Assembly: GCF_000266945.1 (NCBI RefSeq)
Contig: NC_018025.1
Location: 4,158,001-4,222,000, forward strand
DNA from: Desulfomonile tiedjei DSM 6799
GTDB lineage: Bacteria > Desulfobacterota > Desulfomonilia > Desulfomonilales > Desulfomonilaceae
Reading direction: 5' to 3'
Length of the DNA stretch: 64,000 nt
Under the pieces are notes generated by a model. It ran no database searches and was not told the origin of the DNA. It was given only the letters and a program-made list of their open reading frames with translations. A program made the translations under genes and the position numbers. Below, one piece after another: positions 1 through 9,464 of the stretch (position 1 is its first letter; the number at the start of each line of letters is the position of its first letter).

Positions 1-470
1 CCCACGTCTACCCAGGTGCCCCCTGCACTATTCACGTCCGGTCCCACGGCAGGATATGCCGAACATGTCTTGCCTCCAACAACGCCGGCCGCAGCGAGTA
101 CCTGGGCTCCGTGACAGATAGCTGCTATCGGCTTGTTCGTTGCATCGAAATGCTTCACTATTTCGATCACTTCAGGGTTCAGGCGAATGTATTCCGGAGC
201 ACGCCCTCCCGGGATAACGAGAGCATCATACTCTTCGGCCTTCACATCCGCGAATGTGGCGTTAAGAGTGAAATTGTGACCGGGCTTTTCACTGTAGGTC
301 TGGTCGCCTTCAAAATCGTGGACTGCAGTACGGATCCTGTCACCTGCTTTTTTATCCGGGCAAATCGCATGGACCGTATGGCCGACCATGAGCAAAGCCT
401 GGAAAGGAACCATCACTTCATAATCCTCGACGAAGTCTCCCACAAGCATCAAAATCTTCTTGATTCCCAT
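1..470 (-). CDS. DJ-1/PfpI family protein (C-terminus cut by window edge)
   Basis: The frame runs leftward from ATG at 470 to the window edge without a stop (about 156 codons), so the C-terminus is missing. A strong Shine-Dalgarno (GGGAGGTGA) precedes the ATG. The translation begins [18 protein letters not shown] and carries the nucleophile elbow AAICHG with Cys119-His120, as in the DJ-1/PfpI class I glutamine-amidotransferase-like superfamily. Members are proteases, chaperones or deglycases of the cytoplasm. The preserved Cys-His pair and the early acidic DFVEDYE stretch suggest an active enzyme. The exact activity cannot be told from sequence alone. Confidence 0.88.
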   Translation of the reverse strand, partial: MGIKKILMLVGDFVEDYEVMVPFQALLMVGHTVHAICPDKKAGDRIRTAVHDFEGDQTYSEKPGHNFTLNATFADVKAEEYDALVIPGGRAPEYIRLNPEVIEIVKHFDATNKPIAAICHGAQVLAAAGVVGGKTCSAYPAVGPDVNSAGGTWVDV

Positions 471-513
471 AGTCACCTCCCTGTGTTGTGATGCACAAAT
501 AGATCGGGTGTAA

Positions 514-647
514 TACCGATTTGTTTTTCTTTTTGTAATCTGGCAGGCTTGAGGTATCCTTCGCTGCGGACGACGCAAGGCCGTCTAATCACTCCGCTCA
601 GAACACCTCCGCCTTCGCCATCTCATATGCATAATTGCGAAATGGTA
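514..647 (+). repeat. MITE-like dispersed repeat, copy A
   Basis: This is the first of five copies of a ~134-bp intergenic element in the window. It starts TACCGATTTG and ends GCGAAATGGTA, so the two ends are imperfect inverted repeats and both finish in TA. The interior contains AGGCTTGAGGT and a partly complementary ACCTCCGCC, giving a hairpin potential. It lies between the DJ-1 gene and the second pstS. No coding capacity is evident. Confidence 0.8.
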
Positions 648-710
648 TAATGTCATTTTATTGTAATCGAAAAAAGGAAACAAAGGAAATCTTTTGCTTT
701 CTGCTGCTTG

Positions 711-1769
711 TCAACGGACCTCATCAACTGCTTTGGTCGCAAGTCCCACTATACGGGTCGGCAGACTGCAGAATCCGAGCGCCTCACTGTAGTGCTGTCC
801 CTCATCCAGGGCCCAGTGTACAAAATTCTTCACCAGCCCCCCTTTTGCTCCGTCAGAGTAGGTTTCGTAGAGCATTAACCAAGTATATGTCACTATGGGA
901 TAGGAATTCTCACCCGTAGGGTCCGGCAGAAACATGCGCAGGTTAGCAGGCATGTGCTCTGCAGAGTTCATCAGGGCTGCCTGCCCATTTGATGGCAGGG
1001 GCTCAACAAACTTACCGGACTTGTTCTCTACCAAGGCAAAGGCCAGGCCGGCTCGCTGCGCGAATCCGTATTCAACGTAGCCTATGGCTCCATCACTCAT
1101 CTTGATTCGGCCTGCAACCCCTTCGTTGCCGCGTGCGGCCATGGCATTGGGCGGCCAATTCACGAGCTTGCTGACGCCGGGACCACGGTCGCGCCATTCC
1201 TTGCTCACGGCACTGAGGTGGTTGGTAAAAGCAAACGTAGTCCCACTGCTGTCCACTCGCGTGACGAGGATGATGCTCGCGGCCGGAAGGCTCAGGCCTG
1301 GATTCGCTTGCTGTATTCGAGGATCGTTCCAGGTCTTGATCGTGCCTGCAAAAATACCTACATACACATCTCGCGGAAGCCTGAGTATGCCGTTGAGGCC
1401 TTTCAGATTATATGCGAGTACGATAATGCCCGCAGTAGCGGGGATCAGTTTGACTCCCCTGTTGACCTTGGTCATTTCTTCATCGGACATAGCTGCATCG
1501 CTTGCACCGAAATCCACCTGTTCCTTGAGAAACCTTTTGGTTCCTTCTCCGCTGCCGACAGATTCATAAAAAATGGCTTTATCAGGATTGTTCTTCTGAT
1601 ATTCCTCGATCCATTTACGGTAAAGGGGGGCCGGAAATGTCGCGCCAGCTCCGGAAATCTGTACTTCAGCCTGAGGTTTCGTAGTTTCCGGAGCGTTCTG
1701 CCCACAGGCAACGAGGAACAATGCTATTAGTGTCATTACAATAATAATGGACTGTGACCGAGCAATCAT
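711..1769 (-). CDS. pstS: Phosphate-binding protein PstS (lipoprotein form)
   Basis: This 352-residue protein is a periplasmic phosphate-binding component of the Pst ABC importer. The N-terminus is a lipoprotein signal ending in the lipobox LVAC followed by GQ, so it is probably lipid-anchored. The mature part opens with the PstS signature ISGAGATFPAPLY and contains the phosphate-loop-like segments SVGSGEGTKRF and DSSGTTFAF. It is the last gene of a minus-strand operon, 19 bp after pstB, and is a diverged paralogue of the first gene (4745-5788), which has an ordinary signal peptide. Two binding proteins serving one transporter could widen affinity or location. A low-affinity or sensing role is inference. 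Confidence 0.93.
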   Translation of the reverse strand: MIARSQSIIIVMTLIALFLVACGQNAPETTKPQAEVQISGAGATFPAPLYRKWIEEYQKNNPDKAIFYESVGSGEGTKRFLKEQVDFGASDAAMSDEEMTKVNRGVKLIPATAGIIVLAYNLKGLNGILRLPRDVYVGIFAGTIKTWNDPRIQQANPGLSLPAASIILVTRVDSSGTTFAFTNHLSAVSKEWRDRGPGVSKLVNWPPNAMAARGNEGVAGRIKMSDGAIGYVEYGFAQRAGLAFALVENKSGKFVEPLPSNGQAALMNSAEHMPANLRMFLPDPTGENSYPIVTYTWLMLYETYSDGAKGGLVKNFVHWALDEGQHYSEALGFCSLPTRIVGLATKAVDEVR

Positions 1770-1788
1770 GATGGAGCTCCCTAGAAAA

Positions 1789-2622
1789 TTAACTGAATTG
1801 ACCGCTCACGTACTCCTTCGTCAGTTCTTCTTGAGGATCGTTAAAGATCTGTTCGGTTGGACCATTTTCCACGAGAAAACCGGTCCTTCCGGCTTTGGAA
1901 ATGTCTACGGAGAAAAAGGCTGTCTCATCTGCTACACGCATTGCCTGTTGCATATTGTGGGTAACAATTGCAATCGTGTATTTTTCTTTGAGTTCCAGCA
2001 TTAACTCCTCGATAACACGCGTGGCGATCGGATCCAGAGCTGAACACGGCTCATCCATGAGCAAAACAGAAGGCTCCGTCGCAATTGCTCGTGCAATGCA
2101 AAGGCGTTGCTGCTGTCCACCGGAAAGGGAAAGCCCTCCGTTCCGCAGTTTGTCCTTTACTTCGTTCCAGAGTCCGGCACGTGTTAAGGCGTTTTCCACC
2201 TTTTCATCCATGACGCCCTTGAAACGATTCAGCCTGAGCCCAAATGCCACGTTTTCGTAAATACTCATGGCGAACGGATTGGGCTGCTGGAACACCATGC
2301 CTATGTACCGGCGAACCGCTACAGGATCGATCTGAGGCGCGTAAATGTCCTGACCGTGAAAGAGCAGTTCGCCCTTGAAGCGAAAAGAACGTATGAGATC
2401 GTTCATGCGGTTGATGCATCGAAGCACCGTACTCTTCCCGCATCCGGAAGGGCCGATGAATCCGGTGATCTTTCGAGATCCTATATTTATCTCGCTGTCG
2501 CGAACCGCAAGAAAATCGCCATAGTACAGTTCATCAATTTTGCATTTAATTGCGACTTCATTTTGACCGCCAATCGGCGACAGAGTCGCTCCATGCTGTT
2601 GGGATTTCCCGTTGGCCTTCAT
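1789..2622 (-). CDS. pstB: Phosphate ABC transporter ATP-binding protein PstB
   Basis: At 277 residues this is the cytoplasmic ATPase of the Pst phosphate importer. Walker [10 protein letters not shown] (near residue 57), the ABC signature LSGGQQQR, Walker B VLLMDEP and the switch histidine IVTHNM are all present, so it should be active. The length is slightly above the usual 250-260 because of an N-terminal extension of about 25 residues. The ATG overlaps the pstA stop by 4 bp (ATGA), indicating translational coupling. No phoU gene follows, which is unusual for pst operons. Confidence 0.97.
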   Translation of the reverse strand: MKANGKSQQHGATLSPIGGQNEVAIKCKIDELYYGDFLAVRDSEINIGSRKITGFIGPSGCGKSTVLRCINRMNDLIRSFRFKGELLFHGQDIYAPQIDPVAVRRYIGMVFQQPNPFAMSIYENVAFGLRLNRFKGVMDEKVENALTRAGLWNEVKDKLRNGGLSLSGGQQQRLCIARAIATEPSVLLMDEPCSALDPIATRVIEELMLELKEKYTIAIVTHNMQQAMRVADETAFFSVDISKAGRTGFLVENGPTEQIFNDPQEELTKEYVSGQFS

Positions 2623-3599
2623 TTTACAGCTCCTTTATTATTCCCCTGCCGCCCTATGACTCTTTTCACAACGAGCAACATGGTTACCATTTGTTCTTTG
2701 CGTTGGCCGATTGTACGGCTGATGATGTTGAGGACGAGAACGAGAGTAACGAGCACTAGCGAAGCGGTCCAGGCGAGTTCGATTTGATTCTCGTACGGCA
2801 TGCCGGAAAAATTGTAGATTAATACTGCAAGAGATGCCGTAGGTTGCATCACATCAACCCCCCCCTCGAACAACCAGTAACTGCTGAACAAAGCAGTGAA
2901 CAGCAACGGTGCTGTCTCGCCGGCCGCCCTCGCGACTGCAAGCATTACCCCTGTGATAATCCCCGGCATAGCAGTTGGAACGACTACTTTCCATACCACC
3001 TGGCTTGGTGTGCATCCCATACCGTGTGCAGCGTCCTTCATGATCCGAGGGACCATTTTCATGGCTTCTTCGGCAGTCAGCATTACAGTCGGGATCATAA
3101 GCAACGAAAGAGCAATGCCACCAGCCGGTGCGGAATACGTTCCTGTCACGAGGACAACCGCTGCGTAGGCGAAAACGCCTGCAAGGATTGACGGCAAACC
3201 GGTCAGTGTCTTGGCGCAAAACCGTGCCACTTGTGAGATGCGGCTATCAGGGCCAAATTCTGCAAGAAATATTGCCGCCATTATGCCCAGAGGCACGCTT
3301 ATAAGCATTCCTATACCGACCATAACTATTGTTCCGATAATAGCATTGCCGAATCCGCCGCCCATCTCAAAGGCTGTGGGGGGTAAAGAGCTAAGGGTTT
3401 CCCAGCTCAGTCTCGTTCCCCCGCGAATGATCAGCATGATAAGAACGGAAAAAAGCGGTACGCACGCTATTATTGCGAGGATCCACGTCCCCAGGCTAAG
3501 GAGAGCGCTGATCATAGAACTCCTCTCAAAAAAGGAGCGCTCTAATTTCGGCAATTGTATCTCCGCTGTTTCTTGTCGTAGAGGTTGCGTAGGGCTCAT
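2619..3599 (-). CDS. pstA: Phosphate ABC transporter permease PstA
   Basis: This 326-residue integral membrane protein is one of the two permeases of the phosphate importer. About six hydrophobic segments are visible. The cytoplasmic loop that contacts PstB is recognisable in [20 protein letters not shown] (EAA-type loop), followed by [14 protein letters not shown], a segment diagnostic of PstA. The N-terminal 30 residues are polar. It starts 4 bp after pstC and overlaps pstB by 4 bp, so the genes form one transcript. Confidence 0.95.
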   Translation of the reverse strand: MSPTQPLRQETAEIQLPKLERSFFERSSMISALLSLGTWILAIIACVPLFSVLIMLIIRGGTRLSWETLSSLPPTAFEMGGGFGNAIIGTIVMVGIGMLISVPLGIMAAIFLAEFGPDSRISQVARFCAKTLTGLPSILAGVFAYAAVVLVTGTYSAPAGGIALSLLMIPTVMLTAEEAMKMVPRIMKDAAHGMGCTPSQVVWKVVVPTAMPGIITGVMLAVARAAGETAPLLFTALFSSYWLFEGGVDVMQPTASLAVLIYNFSGMPYENQIELAWTASLVLVTLVLVLNIISRTIGQRKEQMVTMLLVVKRVIGRQGNNKGAVK

Positions 3600-3603
3600 T
3601 GTC

Positions 3604-4575
3604 TCAGCTCCGATGTTGGCTGGTCAGTGTGATTATGGCCTGACCGATAACATTGACTACAAGGGTGATGACCAGAAGGACAATAGCTGCATACATCAGA
3701 GCCTGCGTCTCAACGGTTCCCGCTTCCGGAAAGTTCAACGCAAGGAGTGCAGCGAGCGTGTTCGCAGGAGAAAAGAGAGACAGACTGATCTGATTTGAAT
3801 TTCCAACCAGCATGGCCAGTGCCATGGTCTCACCCAAAGCCCTACCCAGTCCAAGCACCAGTGCGCCGAAAATGCCGTGAGATGCCGTCGGAAGCATGAC
3901 TCTCAGGATCGCCTGCCAACGTGTCGTTCCCATGCCGTACGCAGCTTCTTTCACTTTGTGGGGAATGGCCAGCAGGGAATCCTGCGAGATCGCCGCGACA
4001 GTGGGCAAGATCATAATGGCAAGCACCAGCGCTGCTGGGAGCATTCCCGGACCGGCCAGAGAAGTGCTGAAGAAGGGAATCCAGTTCAGCTTGTCGTACA
4101 GAAAATCAGTTACAGGCCTCACGAGAGGAATCAGAACAAAAATGCCCCACAATCCGTACACAACACTGGGGATAGCAGCCAGCAATTCAATGATATTCTT
4201 GAATACGACTTGAAGAGTGGGAGGCATGAAATCCTGAGTCAGAAAAATTGCTATGACAATACCGGCAAATCCGCCTATCAAGAGCGCCAAAAGCGAACTG
4301 TACAGTGTTCCCCAGATGTGAGGCAGAATGCCGAAATGGGCTTTGTTGGCATCCCACGTTGTGTTTACCAGGAAACTCAGACCATATTCCCGCATCGCAG
4401 GGATCGCTTTCCCCCCTATCTCCCACAGGATGATGAAGAGCAGCAGGATAACGGCCGCAGTACATCCCCACGTTAAATAATGAAAACCGGTGTCTGACCA
4501 CATTTCGGCTTTCGTGGGAGGAGATGAAATAGACTCTTCGTCAACAATTACTCGTACAAGATGTCTTCCAAGCAT
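3604..4575 (-). CDS. pstC: Phosphate ABC transporter permease PstC
   Basis: This 323-residue membrane protein is the partner permease of PstA. It has a first transmembrane span near residues 34-52, a periplasmic loop with WDANKAHFGILPHIWGTLYS, the PstC-typical AAIPSVVYGLWGIFVL, and the EAA loop EAAYGMGTTRWQAILRVMLP. ALGETMA follows, as in other PstC proteins. It lies second in the operon, 170 bp after the first pstS. That gap shows no further gene and could hold a processing or attenuation site. Confidence 0.95.
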   Translation of the reverse strand: MLGRHLVRVIVDEESISSPPTKAEMWSDTGFHYLTWGCTAAVILLLFIILWEIGGKAIPAMREYGLSFLVNTTWDANKAHFGILPHIWGTLYSSLLALLIGGFAGIVIAIFLTQDFMPPTLQVVFKNIIELLAAIPSVVYGLWGIFVLIPLVRPVTDFLYDKLNWIPFFSTSLAGPGMLPAALVLAIMILPTVAAISQDSLLAIPHKVKEAAYGMGTTRWQAILRVMLPTASHGIFGALVLGLGRALGETMALAMLVGNSNQISLSLFSPANTLAALLALNFPEAGTVETQALMYAAIVLLVITLVVNVIGQAIITLTSQHRS

Positions 4576-4744
4576 GAGCTGTCACCATCGAATTCCGGAA
4601 AAGGGGAAAAGCCGCCTGTAAAAAGGCCGCTCTTCTCTCTATGATTCTGCCTAGTAATAGTGATGCGTTTCCGTGAATACGAATCAGGGTTGGGCGCAGA
4701 GAATCCGAAAGAGCCGATCCTGATTCATCGACAGGAAGGGCAGA

Positions 4745-5788
4745 TCACTTTATGTTGTTCGACGCTTTTATGACCTCTTTAATAACGTTGTCCGGCAAAG
4801 GAATGTAGCCCAATTTTTCGGAATTCTTCTGCCCTTCCGTCAAACAATATTCAACGACTTTGCGACAAATTTCAGCCTTCTTGGGGTCTTCATATTTCTT
4901 GTAAAACATCATCCAGGTGTAGGTGACAATGGGATAAGAGTCATCACCATCCGGATCCGGCAACCAGGCACGCATGTCTTCCGGGAGTTGCACTTTCGAC
5001 AGAGAAGCGGCTCCGGTCTCAGGGGTCGCTGCCACGTACTTGCCGGCTTTATTTTGGAGGAGAGCCGTAGGCGCTTTGGTCAAAATGGCATAGCCGTATT
5101 CTATGTACCCGATTCCTCCCGGGGTCTGTCGTATGGTTGCGGTGACACCGTCGTTCTTGGGAGCGGCCACAATCTTGTCGCTGTCGGGCCACTTTACGGT
5201 GGTACCGAACCCTGGACCTTTCGACCACTCTTCGCTGATGGCGCTCAAATGTTTGGTGAAAACGAATGTAGTGCCGCTGGCGTCAGCCCTTCGAACGACG
5301 GTAATATCCAGGTCGGGCAGCTTTACTCCCGGATTTTCCTTGCCTATCAAGGGATCGTTCCACTTCTTGATCTGCGCCATAAAAATCTTGGGGTACACTT
5401 CACGGCTCAGTTTCAGAGGCTGTGAAAGGCCCGGAAGATTATAGGCTATTACAATGCTTCCTGCGGTCATGGGAAGCAACTGGACTCCTTCTTTTACCTG
5501 GGCAATTTCCTCGTCTGTCATGGCAGCATCACTGCCGGCAAAATCTACAGTGTGATTTATGAAATCTTTGATTCCTGCCCCGCTCCCTTTGCCCTGGTAA
5601 TTGATCTGGACATCCTTATAGGCCTGATTGTATTGTTTGAACCATGTCGAATAGATAGGAAACGGAAATGTGGCACCGGAACCGGTCAATCGAACGTCGG
5701 CAATTGCCGAACCGGCAAACAATATTACGATAAAACACGAGATTACTGTCAAGACAGTAGAGAACTGCTTGCCCACCATTTTCTTCAT
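4745..5788 (-). CDS. pstS: Phosphate-binding protein PstS (soluble periplasmic form)
   Basis: The first gene of the pst operon encodes 347 residues with a Sec signal peptide (KK, a hydrophobic stretch, then GSAIADV) and the PstS start VRLTGSGATFPFPIY. Phosphate-loop motifs KGSGAGIKDF and DASGTTFVF are conserved. A good Shine-Dalgarno (GGGAGGA) precedes the ATG. As promoter-proximal gene it is probably the most abundant product. Expression should respond to phosphate starvation, but I could not find a convincing Pho box in the 200 bp upstream. Confidence 0.96.
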   Translation of the reverse strand: MKKMVGKQFSTVLTVISCFIVILFAGSAIADVRLTGSGATFPFPIYSTWFKQYNQAYKDVQINYQGKGSGAGIKDFINHTVDFAGSDAAMTDEEIAQVKEGVQLLPMTAGSIVIAYNLPGLSQPLKLSREVYPKIFMAQIKKWNDPLIGKENPGVKLPDLDITVVRRADASGTTFVFTKHLSAISEEWSKGPGFGTTVKWPDSDKIVAAPKNDGVTATIRQTPGGIGYIEYGYAILTKAPTALLQNKAGKYVAATPETGAASLSKVQLPEDMRAWLPDPDGDDSYPIVTYTWMMFYKKYEDPKKAEICRKVVEYCLTEGQKNSEKLGYIPLPDNVIKEVIKASNNIK

Positions 5789-6257
5789 TTGTATCCTCCC
5801 TTTATTCTTACCGCACGTGCCTCCTGCATCTTACGTTTCCAAGCCATCATTTGGGGCGCGTTTATAAAACAACCTAGGGAGAGAGTATTAGGAAAGCGTT
5901 ATTGAAATGTGAGCTTATCGTCAATGTGGATCCTCAACAAGATGGTACCACATTTTTACCAATGTTTCATAGACTGAAGAAAACAGCAATGTAGCTTTTT
6001 GCAACATAGAGATTACAATAATGGAGGCAACGCGAAGACATGCACGATCGAATGCGCCAGATGGACACCCATGGAGACTTTCAATCAGGTGGACACACAA
6101 GGGACTGTCAGGAAATCATACAGAACACTCTGTGATCGATTTTTGGATCGGACAAAGCGATTATTCGGGTCACGTACAATTAACAGGCTTTGACCTCCCG
6201 AGACGAACCTGCTCGAAGGACAATCTCTCCATAACAAATTTTGAATAAGCCTGCTCA

Positions 6258-6393
6258 TATCGATTCGCTTTTTCTTCTCCATAATCTGGCAGGCTTGAGG
6301 TATCCTTCGCTCTGGACGACGCAAGGGCGTCTGATCACTCCGCCCAGAACACCTCGGCCTTCGCCATCTTATATGCGTAATTACGAAATGGTG
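6258..6393 (+). repeat. MITE-like dispersed repeat, copy B
   Basis: Second copy of the ~134-bp element, in the pst upstream region. It starts TATCGATTCGC and ends ACGAAATGGTG. The core AGGCTTGAGGTATCCTTCGC is shared exactly with copies A and E. Confidence 0.8.
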
Positions 6394-6479
6394 TCAAGCG
6401 AACTATCCCGTGACAATTTCAATAGTTGGCTCTAAAAGTTCTTCAATTCTGACGAATGCTTTCCCCCCCTGCCAGGAGC

Positions 6480-6503
6480 CCGAAAAAGCTTTATCTTTTT
6501 CGG
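6480..6503. other. Hairpin CCGAAAAAG/CTTTTTCGG
   Basis: A perfect 9-bp stem (6480-6488 with 6495-6503) and a 6-nt loop, without a following T-tract on either strand. Its sequence resembles the terminator stems at 9075 and 35331. It may be a remnant of a terminator. Confidence 0.45.
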
Positions 6504-6603
6504 AATTCCGTAGTAAAAATACGTTACTTTGGGGAGCTGGGACAAGTTTTAAGTATAACTTCCTTTTGTGATAACTTTTTGAAAGTAGAGGGGAATCATC
6601 TCA

Positions 6604-9054
6604 ATGACAATGGATACGCGCATTAATCGCGCAGGCTATGTCGGACTCTTTATCGTAGCTTCGTCTGCCTTGATGTATGAAATTCTGCTTACACGCATAT
6701 TTAGCGTTACCATGTGGTACCATTTCGCGTTTATGGTTATTTCCATAGCCATGTTCGGTTTGACGGTGGGAGCAGTCTGTGTCTACCTTTATCCGAAATT
6801 CTTTCCTCGAGAGTTAACAAAATACCACCTGTCCTTGTACTCACTGCTTTTTTCAATTTCAATGGTTGCGAGCTTCGTCATCCAACTGTACGTCCCTTTT
6901 TCCTTTCCCTCGGATGACATCCTGTCGCTTTCCGTCGTGGCCAATTGGCTGTTCTGCTATTTCGTCATCTCTGTCCCTTTCATCTTCGGTGGCATTTGCA
7001 CGTGCCTGGCGCTTACAAGATTCCCCATGCAATTGAGTAAATTATATGCCGCTGACCTCGCAGGGGCGGCTGCAGGGTGCGTCATCATCATTGTCTCTCT
7101 GGAGACTACGGACGCGCCCACCACATTGATTTTTATTGCAATTTTTGCCTGTACGGGTGCGTTGTTCTTCCTTTACGGAGAGCAATTCAAGAGATTGACT
7201 GTTGCGGGACTCTTCTGCCTTGTATCCCTCAGCCTGTTGGCCGCAGGCCACTCCTGGTTGACCAGGGAAGGTACTCCATTATTGCAGATCAAGTATGTGA
7301 AAGGTGCGCTCGAACCACCTTCCCTCTATGAAAAATGGAACAGTTTTTCCCGGGTGAAGATCTTCGGCGATCCTGACTTCATGTGCACTCCTTTCGGCTG
7401 GGGATTGAGTCCGAAACCCGTCGGCGATACCCGCGTGCGACAATTGTGGCTCAATATCGATGCCCATGCAACCACGATACTGACGAAGTTTGATGGGGAT
7501 ATTCGGCCGCTCTCCTATCTGAAGTGCGATGTAACCAACTTGGCTCATTGGATTAAGCCGAATGCGGACGTTCTCGTCATTGGGGCAGGAGGCGGCAGAG
7601 ATCTGCTTTCAGCACTCGTATTCGACCAGAAATCCGTATTGGGTGTTGAGATGAATCCCGCTATAGTGTCGGCTGTCAACGGTCCATTCGGAGAGTTTTC
7701 GGGACATTTGGACAAACATCCCAAGATTCGGTTTGTCGTGGACGAGGCTCGCAGCTATGTCGCACGTGAGAACGATCGGTTCGATATTATCCAAATATCG
7801 TTGATCGATACGTGGGCGGCTACTGCCGCAGGCGCATTCGTATTGACCGAGAATTCTCTTTACACTCTGGAAGGGTGGAAGATTTTTCTCCAACACCTCA
7901 CGCCTGACGGCATTATTGCCGTCTCTCGAGGCAGCGCCGCGGAGAACTACCGAGTTGCGTCACTTGCGCGAGCAGCGCTCCTCTCCCTGGGAGTGTCCGA
8001 ACCGGAAAACAACATAGCTGTTGTCAAGTTTCGAACGGTGGCGACAACTCTCGCATCCAGATCTCCGCTGTCTGCACATCAGCTCGATACTCTTGAAAAT
8101 GTGTCCAAAGAAATGGGGTTCAACGTTGCATACAGCCCTCGAGGGGGAACGGATAAGTTTTATCCCCCTATAGTGAAAGGTGAAAATACGGGATCTTTTG
8201 AGGATCGTTACCTGATCGATCTGGCTCCTCCTACGGACGACAAGCCTTTCTTCTTCCACATGCTGAGGCCAACGGACTTTTTCCGCTTTTGGACCATGAG
8301 CGACAATTTAGGAATGGGGCGGAATGCAGGAGCAGTACAGATTTTGCTGCTCGTGATCATTGTTGTGACTATTCTAACAGGAGTATTCATCCTTTTGCCG
8401 ATCTTCGCCAAGGCAGGCCTGCCTGTGTATCGGAAAGCCGCTCCGTTCATGCTCTTTTTTGCAGGGATAGGCCTGGGCTTTATGTTTGTAGAGATATCTC
8501 AATTGCAGCGCTTCAACATTTTCCTGGGGCATCCTTCGTACAGCCTTTCGGTCGTGCTTTTTACGTTACTCCTGTCGTGCGGATTTGGCAGCTATCTGAC
8601 GTGGAAAGTCGATACGACAAGATCCTTTCGACCGACAGCGGTGAGGCTTATCATGCTGCTCGGAGCATTGCTCTTTTTCGGGCTCCTCACTCCGAAAATC
8701 ATACAAACCTTTCAGGCATCCGCCACGGTGGTCAGAATATTAATCGCGGTCGGCATTCTGACCCCGCTGGGATTATTCATGGGGATGGCCTTTCCCCTGG
8801 GAATGTCTGTCGCGTCCAGGACCCATCCGAACCTTGCGCCATGGTTATGGGGAGTCAACGGTGCAACATCGGTGTGCGGGTCCGTGTTGGCGCTTGGTGT
8901 CGCACTCTTTTTCGGAATCTCCACAGCTTTCTGGCTGGGTGCATGCTGCTACGTTATCAGCGGTATTGCCCTTTACTTCTCAATTTCCGGCAAGCAGACG
9001 GATTCGACGGCGGAAGAGTGTGCGGATCAGGGGGTTAGCTCACAGGTGGCGTAG
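6604..9054 (+). CDS. Multi-pass membrane protein with spermidine-synthase-like domain
   Basis: This 816-residue protein has about seven transmembrane helices (roughly residues 10-225), then a soluble Rossmann-type methyltransferase/spermidine-synthase fold (about 310-470), then another set of helices (about 565-800). The nucleotide-binding-like segment VLVIGAGGGRDLLSAL and the acidic VLGVEMNP are clear. The aminopropyltransferase catalytic segment is replaced by QISLIDTWAATAAGAF, so polyamine synthesis is not assured. Similar fused proteins are annotated as spermidine synthase-like membrane proteins of unknown substrate. A GAGGGGAA Shine-Dalgarno fits the ATG. It is a single gene divergent from pst. 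Confidence 0.85.
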   Translation: MTMDTRINRAGYVGLFIVASSALMYEILLTRIFSVTMWYHFAFMVISIAMFGLTVGAVCVYLYPKFFPRELTKYHLSLYSLLFSISMVASFVIQLYVPFSFPSDDILSLSVVANWLFCYFVISVPFIFGGICTCLALTRFPMQLSKLYAADLAGAAAGCVIIIVSLETTDAPTTLIFIAIFACTGALFFLYGEQFKRLTVAGLFCLVSLSLLAAGHSWLTREGTPLLQIKYVKGALEPPSLYEKWNSFSRVKIFGDPDFMCTPFGWGLSPKPVGDTRVRQLWLNIDAHATTILTKFDGDIRPLSYLKCDVTNLAHWIKPNADVLVIGAGGGRDLLSALVFDQKSVLGVEMNPAIVSAVNGPFGEFSGHLDKHPKIRFVVDEARSYVARENDRFDIIQISLIDTWAATAAGAFVLTENSLYTLEGWKIFLQHLTPDGIIAVSRGSAAENYRVASLARAALLSLGVSEPENNIAVVKFRTVATTLASRSPLSAHQLDTLENVSKEMGFNVAYSPRGGTDKFYPPIVKGENTGSFEDRYLIDLAPPTDDKPFFFHMLRPTDFFRFWTMSDNLGMGRNAGAVQILLLVIIVVTILTGVFILLPIFAKAGLPVYRKAAPFMLFFAGIGLGFMFVEISQLQRFNIFLGHPSYSLSVVLFTLLLSCGFGSYLTWKVDTTRSFRPTAVRLIMLLGALLFFGLLTPKIIQTFQASATVVRILIAVGILTPLGLFMGMAFPLGMSVASRTHPNLAPWLWGVNGATSVCGSVLALGVALFFGISTAFWLGACCYVISGIALYFSISGKQTDSTAEECADQGVSSQVA

Positions 9055-9074
9055 CAGAGTCTCAAAACTAAAAA

Positions 9075-9104
9075 CCCCCAGAAAAGCTTTAGCTCTTCCG
9101 GGGG
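9075..9104 (-). terminator. Rho-independent terminator on the minus strand
   Basis: Stem CCCCC.GAA.AGCT / AGCT.TTC.GGGGG with a TT loop. Read on the minus strand it is followed by GGGGGTTTTTAG, a classic T-tract. No minus-strand gene ends here except the tRNA-Gly fragment at 9130. This fits the idea that it was the original terminator of the tRNA-Gly gene before island insertion. It could also serve the plus-strand gene ending at 9054. Confidence 0.75.
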
Positions 9105-9129
9105 CCCGAAGTAAAGTAAAGTTACTCTC

Positions 9130-9155
9130 TGGAGCGGGAAAACGGGATTTGAACC
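9130..9155 (-). pseudogene. 3'-terminal fragment of tRNA-Gly (putative att repeat)
   Basis: The plus strand reads TGGAGCGGGAAAACGGGATT then TGAACC. This matches the 3' end (CCA, acceptor strand, part of the T-arm) of the intact tRNA-Gly at 35403-35477, apart from one extra A. Orientation is the same as the intact tRNA. No anticodon or D-arm follows. This is the pattern left when an element integrates at a tRNA 3' end. A decayed tRNA duplicate is the alternative. Confidence 0.7.
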
Positions 9156-9212
9156 TTTTTCACTGCCAAGTAATAGTCATAATATCAACCTATTACCTTA
9201 TCATAACTGCTA

Positions 9213-9230
9213 TTGCAGACACTTTGCAGA
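9213..9230 (+). repeat. 18-bp direct repeat near left island border
   Basis: TTGCAGACACTTTGCAGA is found here and at 35343-35360, in the same orientation, 57 and 42 bp inside the two proposed borders. It is itself an imperfect double repeat of TTGCAGA. It could be an arm-type integrase site. Confidence 0.7.
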
Positions 9231-9284
9231 ATCGATTGTCCTGACGCTAGCTGGACCTTTCGCAACCCACTGGTATTTAAGTGA

Positions 9285-9457
9285 GGATACCTTATGAGTC
9301 CCCGAATCTTGAATTCTCAAAATGGCCCCAGGTGTTCCACAGCGAACAACTCACCGCAGCGCTTCTGGATCGCCTTACCCATCACGCTCACATCCTGACC
9401 ATGAACGGAGAGAGCTATAGGTTCAAACAGAGCATGTCCAAAAAGAAGAAACAATGA
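9285..9457 (+). pseudogene. IS21-family IstB C-terminal remnant
   Basis: The frame ending in TGA at 9457 reads ...FSKWPQVF then TAALLDRLTHHAHILTMNGE and YRF. This is the C-terminus of the IS21 helper ATPase IstB (typically LLDRLTHHCHILEMNG). Only about 55 codons remain, and an in-frame stop lies just upstream. The Walker motifs and the partner istA are gone. It marks past transposition at the left end of the signalling block. Confidence 0.8.
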
Positions 9458-9464
9458 TTCTATG

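Larger units (their letters stand above)
5789..6603. other. Intergenic region between divergent pst operon and spermidine-synthase-like gene
   Basis: About 815 bp without a supported gene. It should hold the promoters of both divergent transcription units, repeat copy B (6258-6393) and a small hairpin (6480-6503). The open frames in it are short and lie in the repeat. Confidence 0.7.

Noticed and set aside
5789-6000. Pho box upstream of pstS
   Set aside because: I looked for CTGTCAT-type direct repeats with 11-bp spacing and found no convincing pair.
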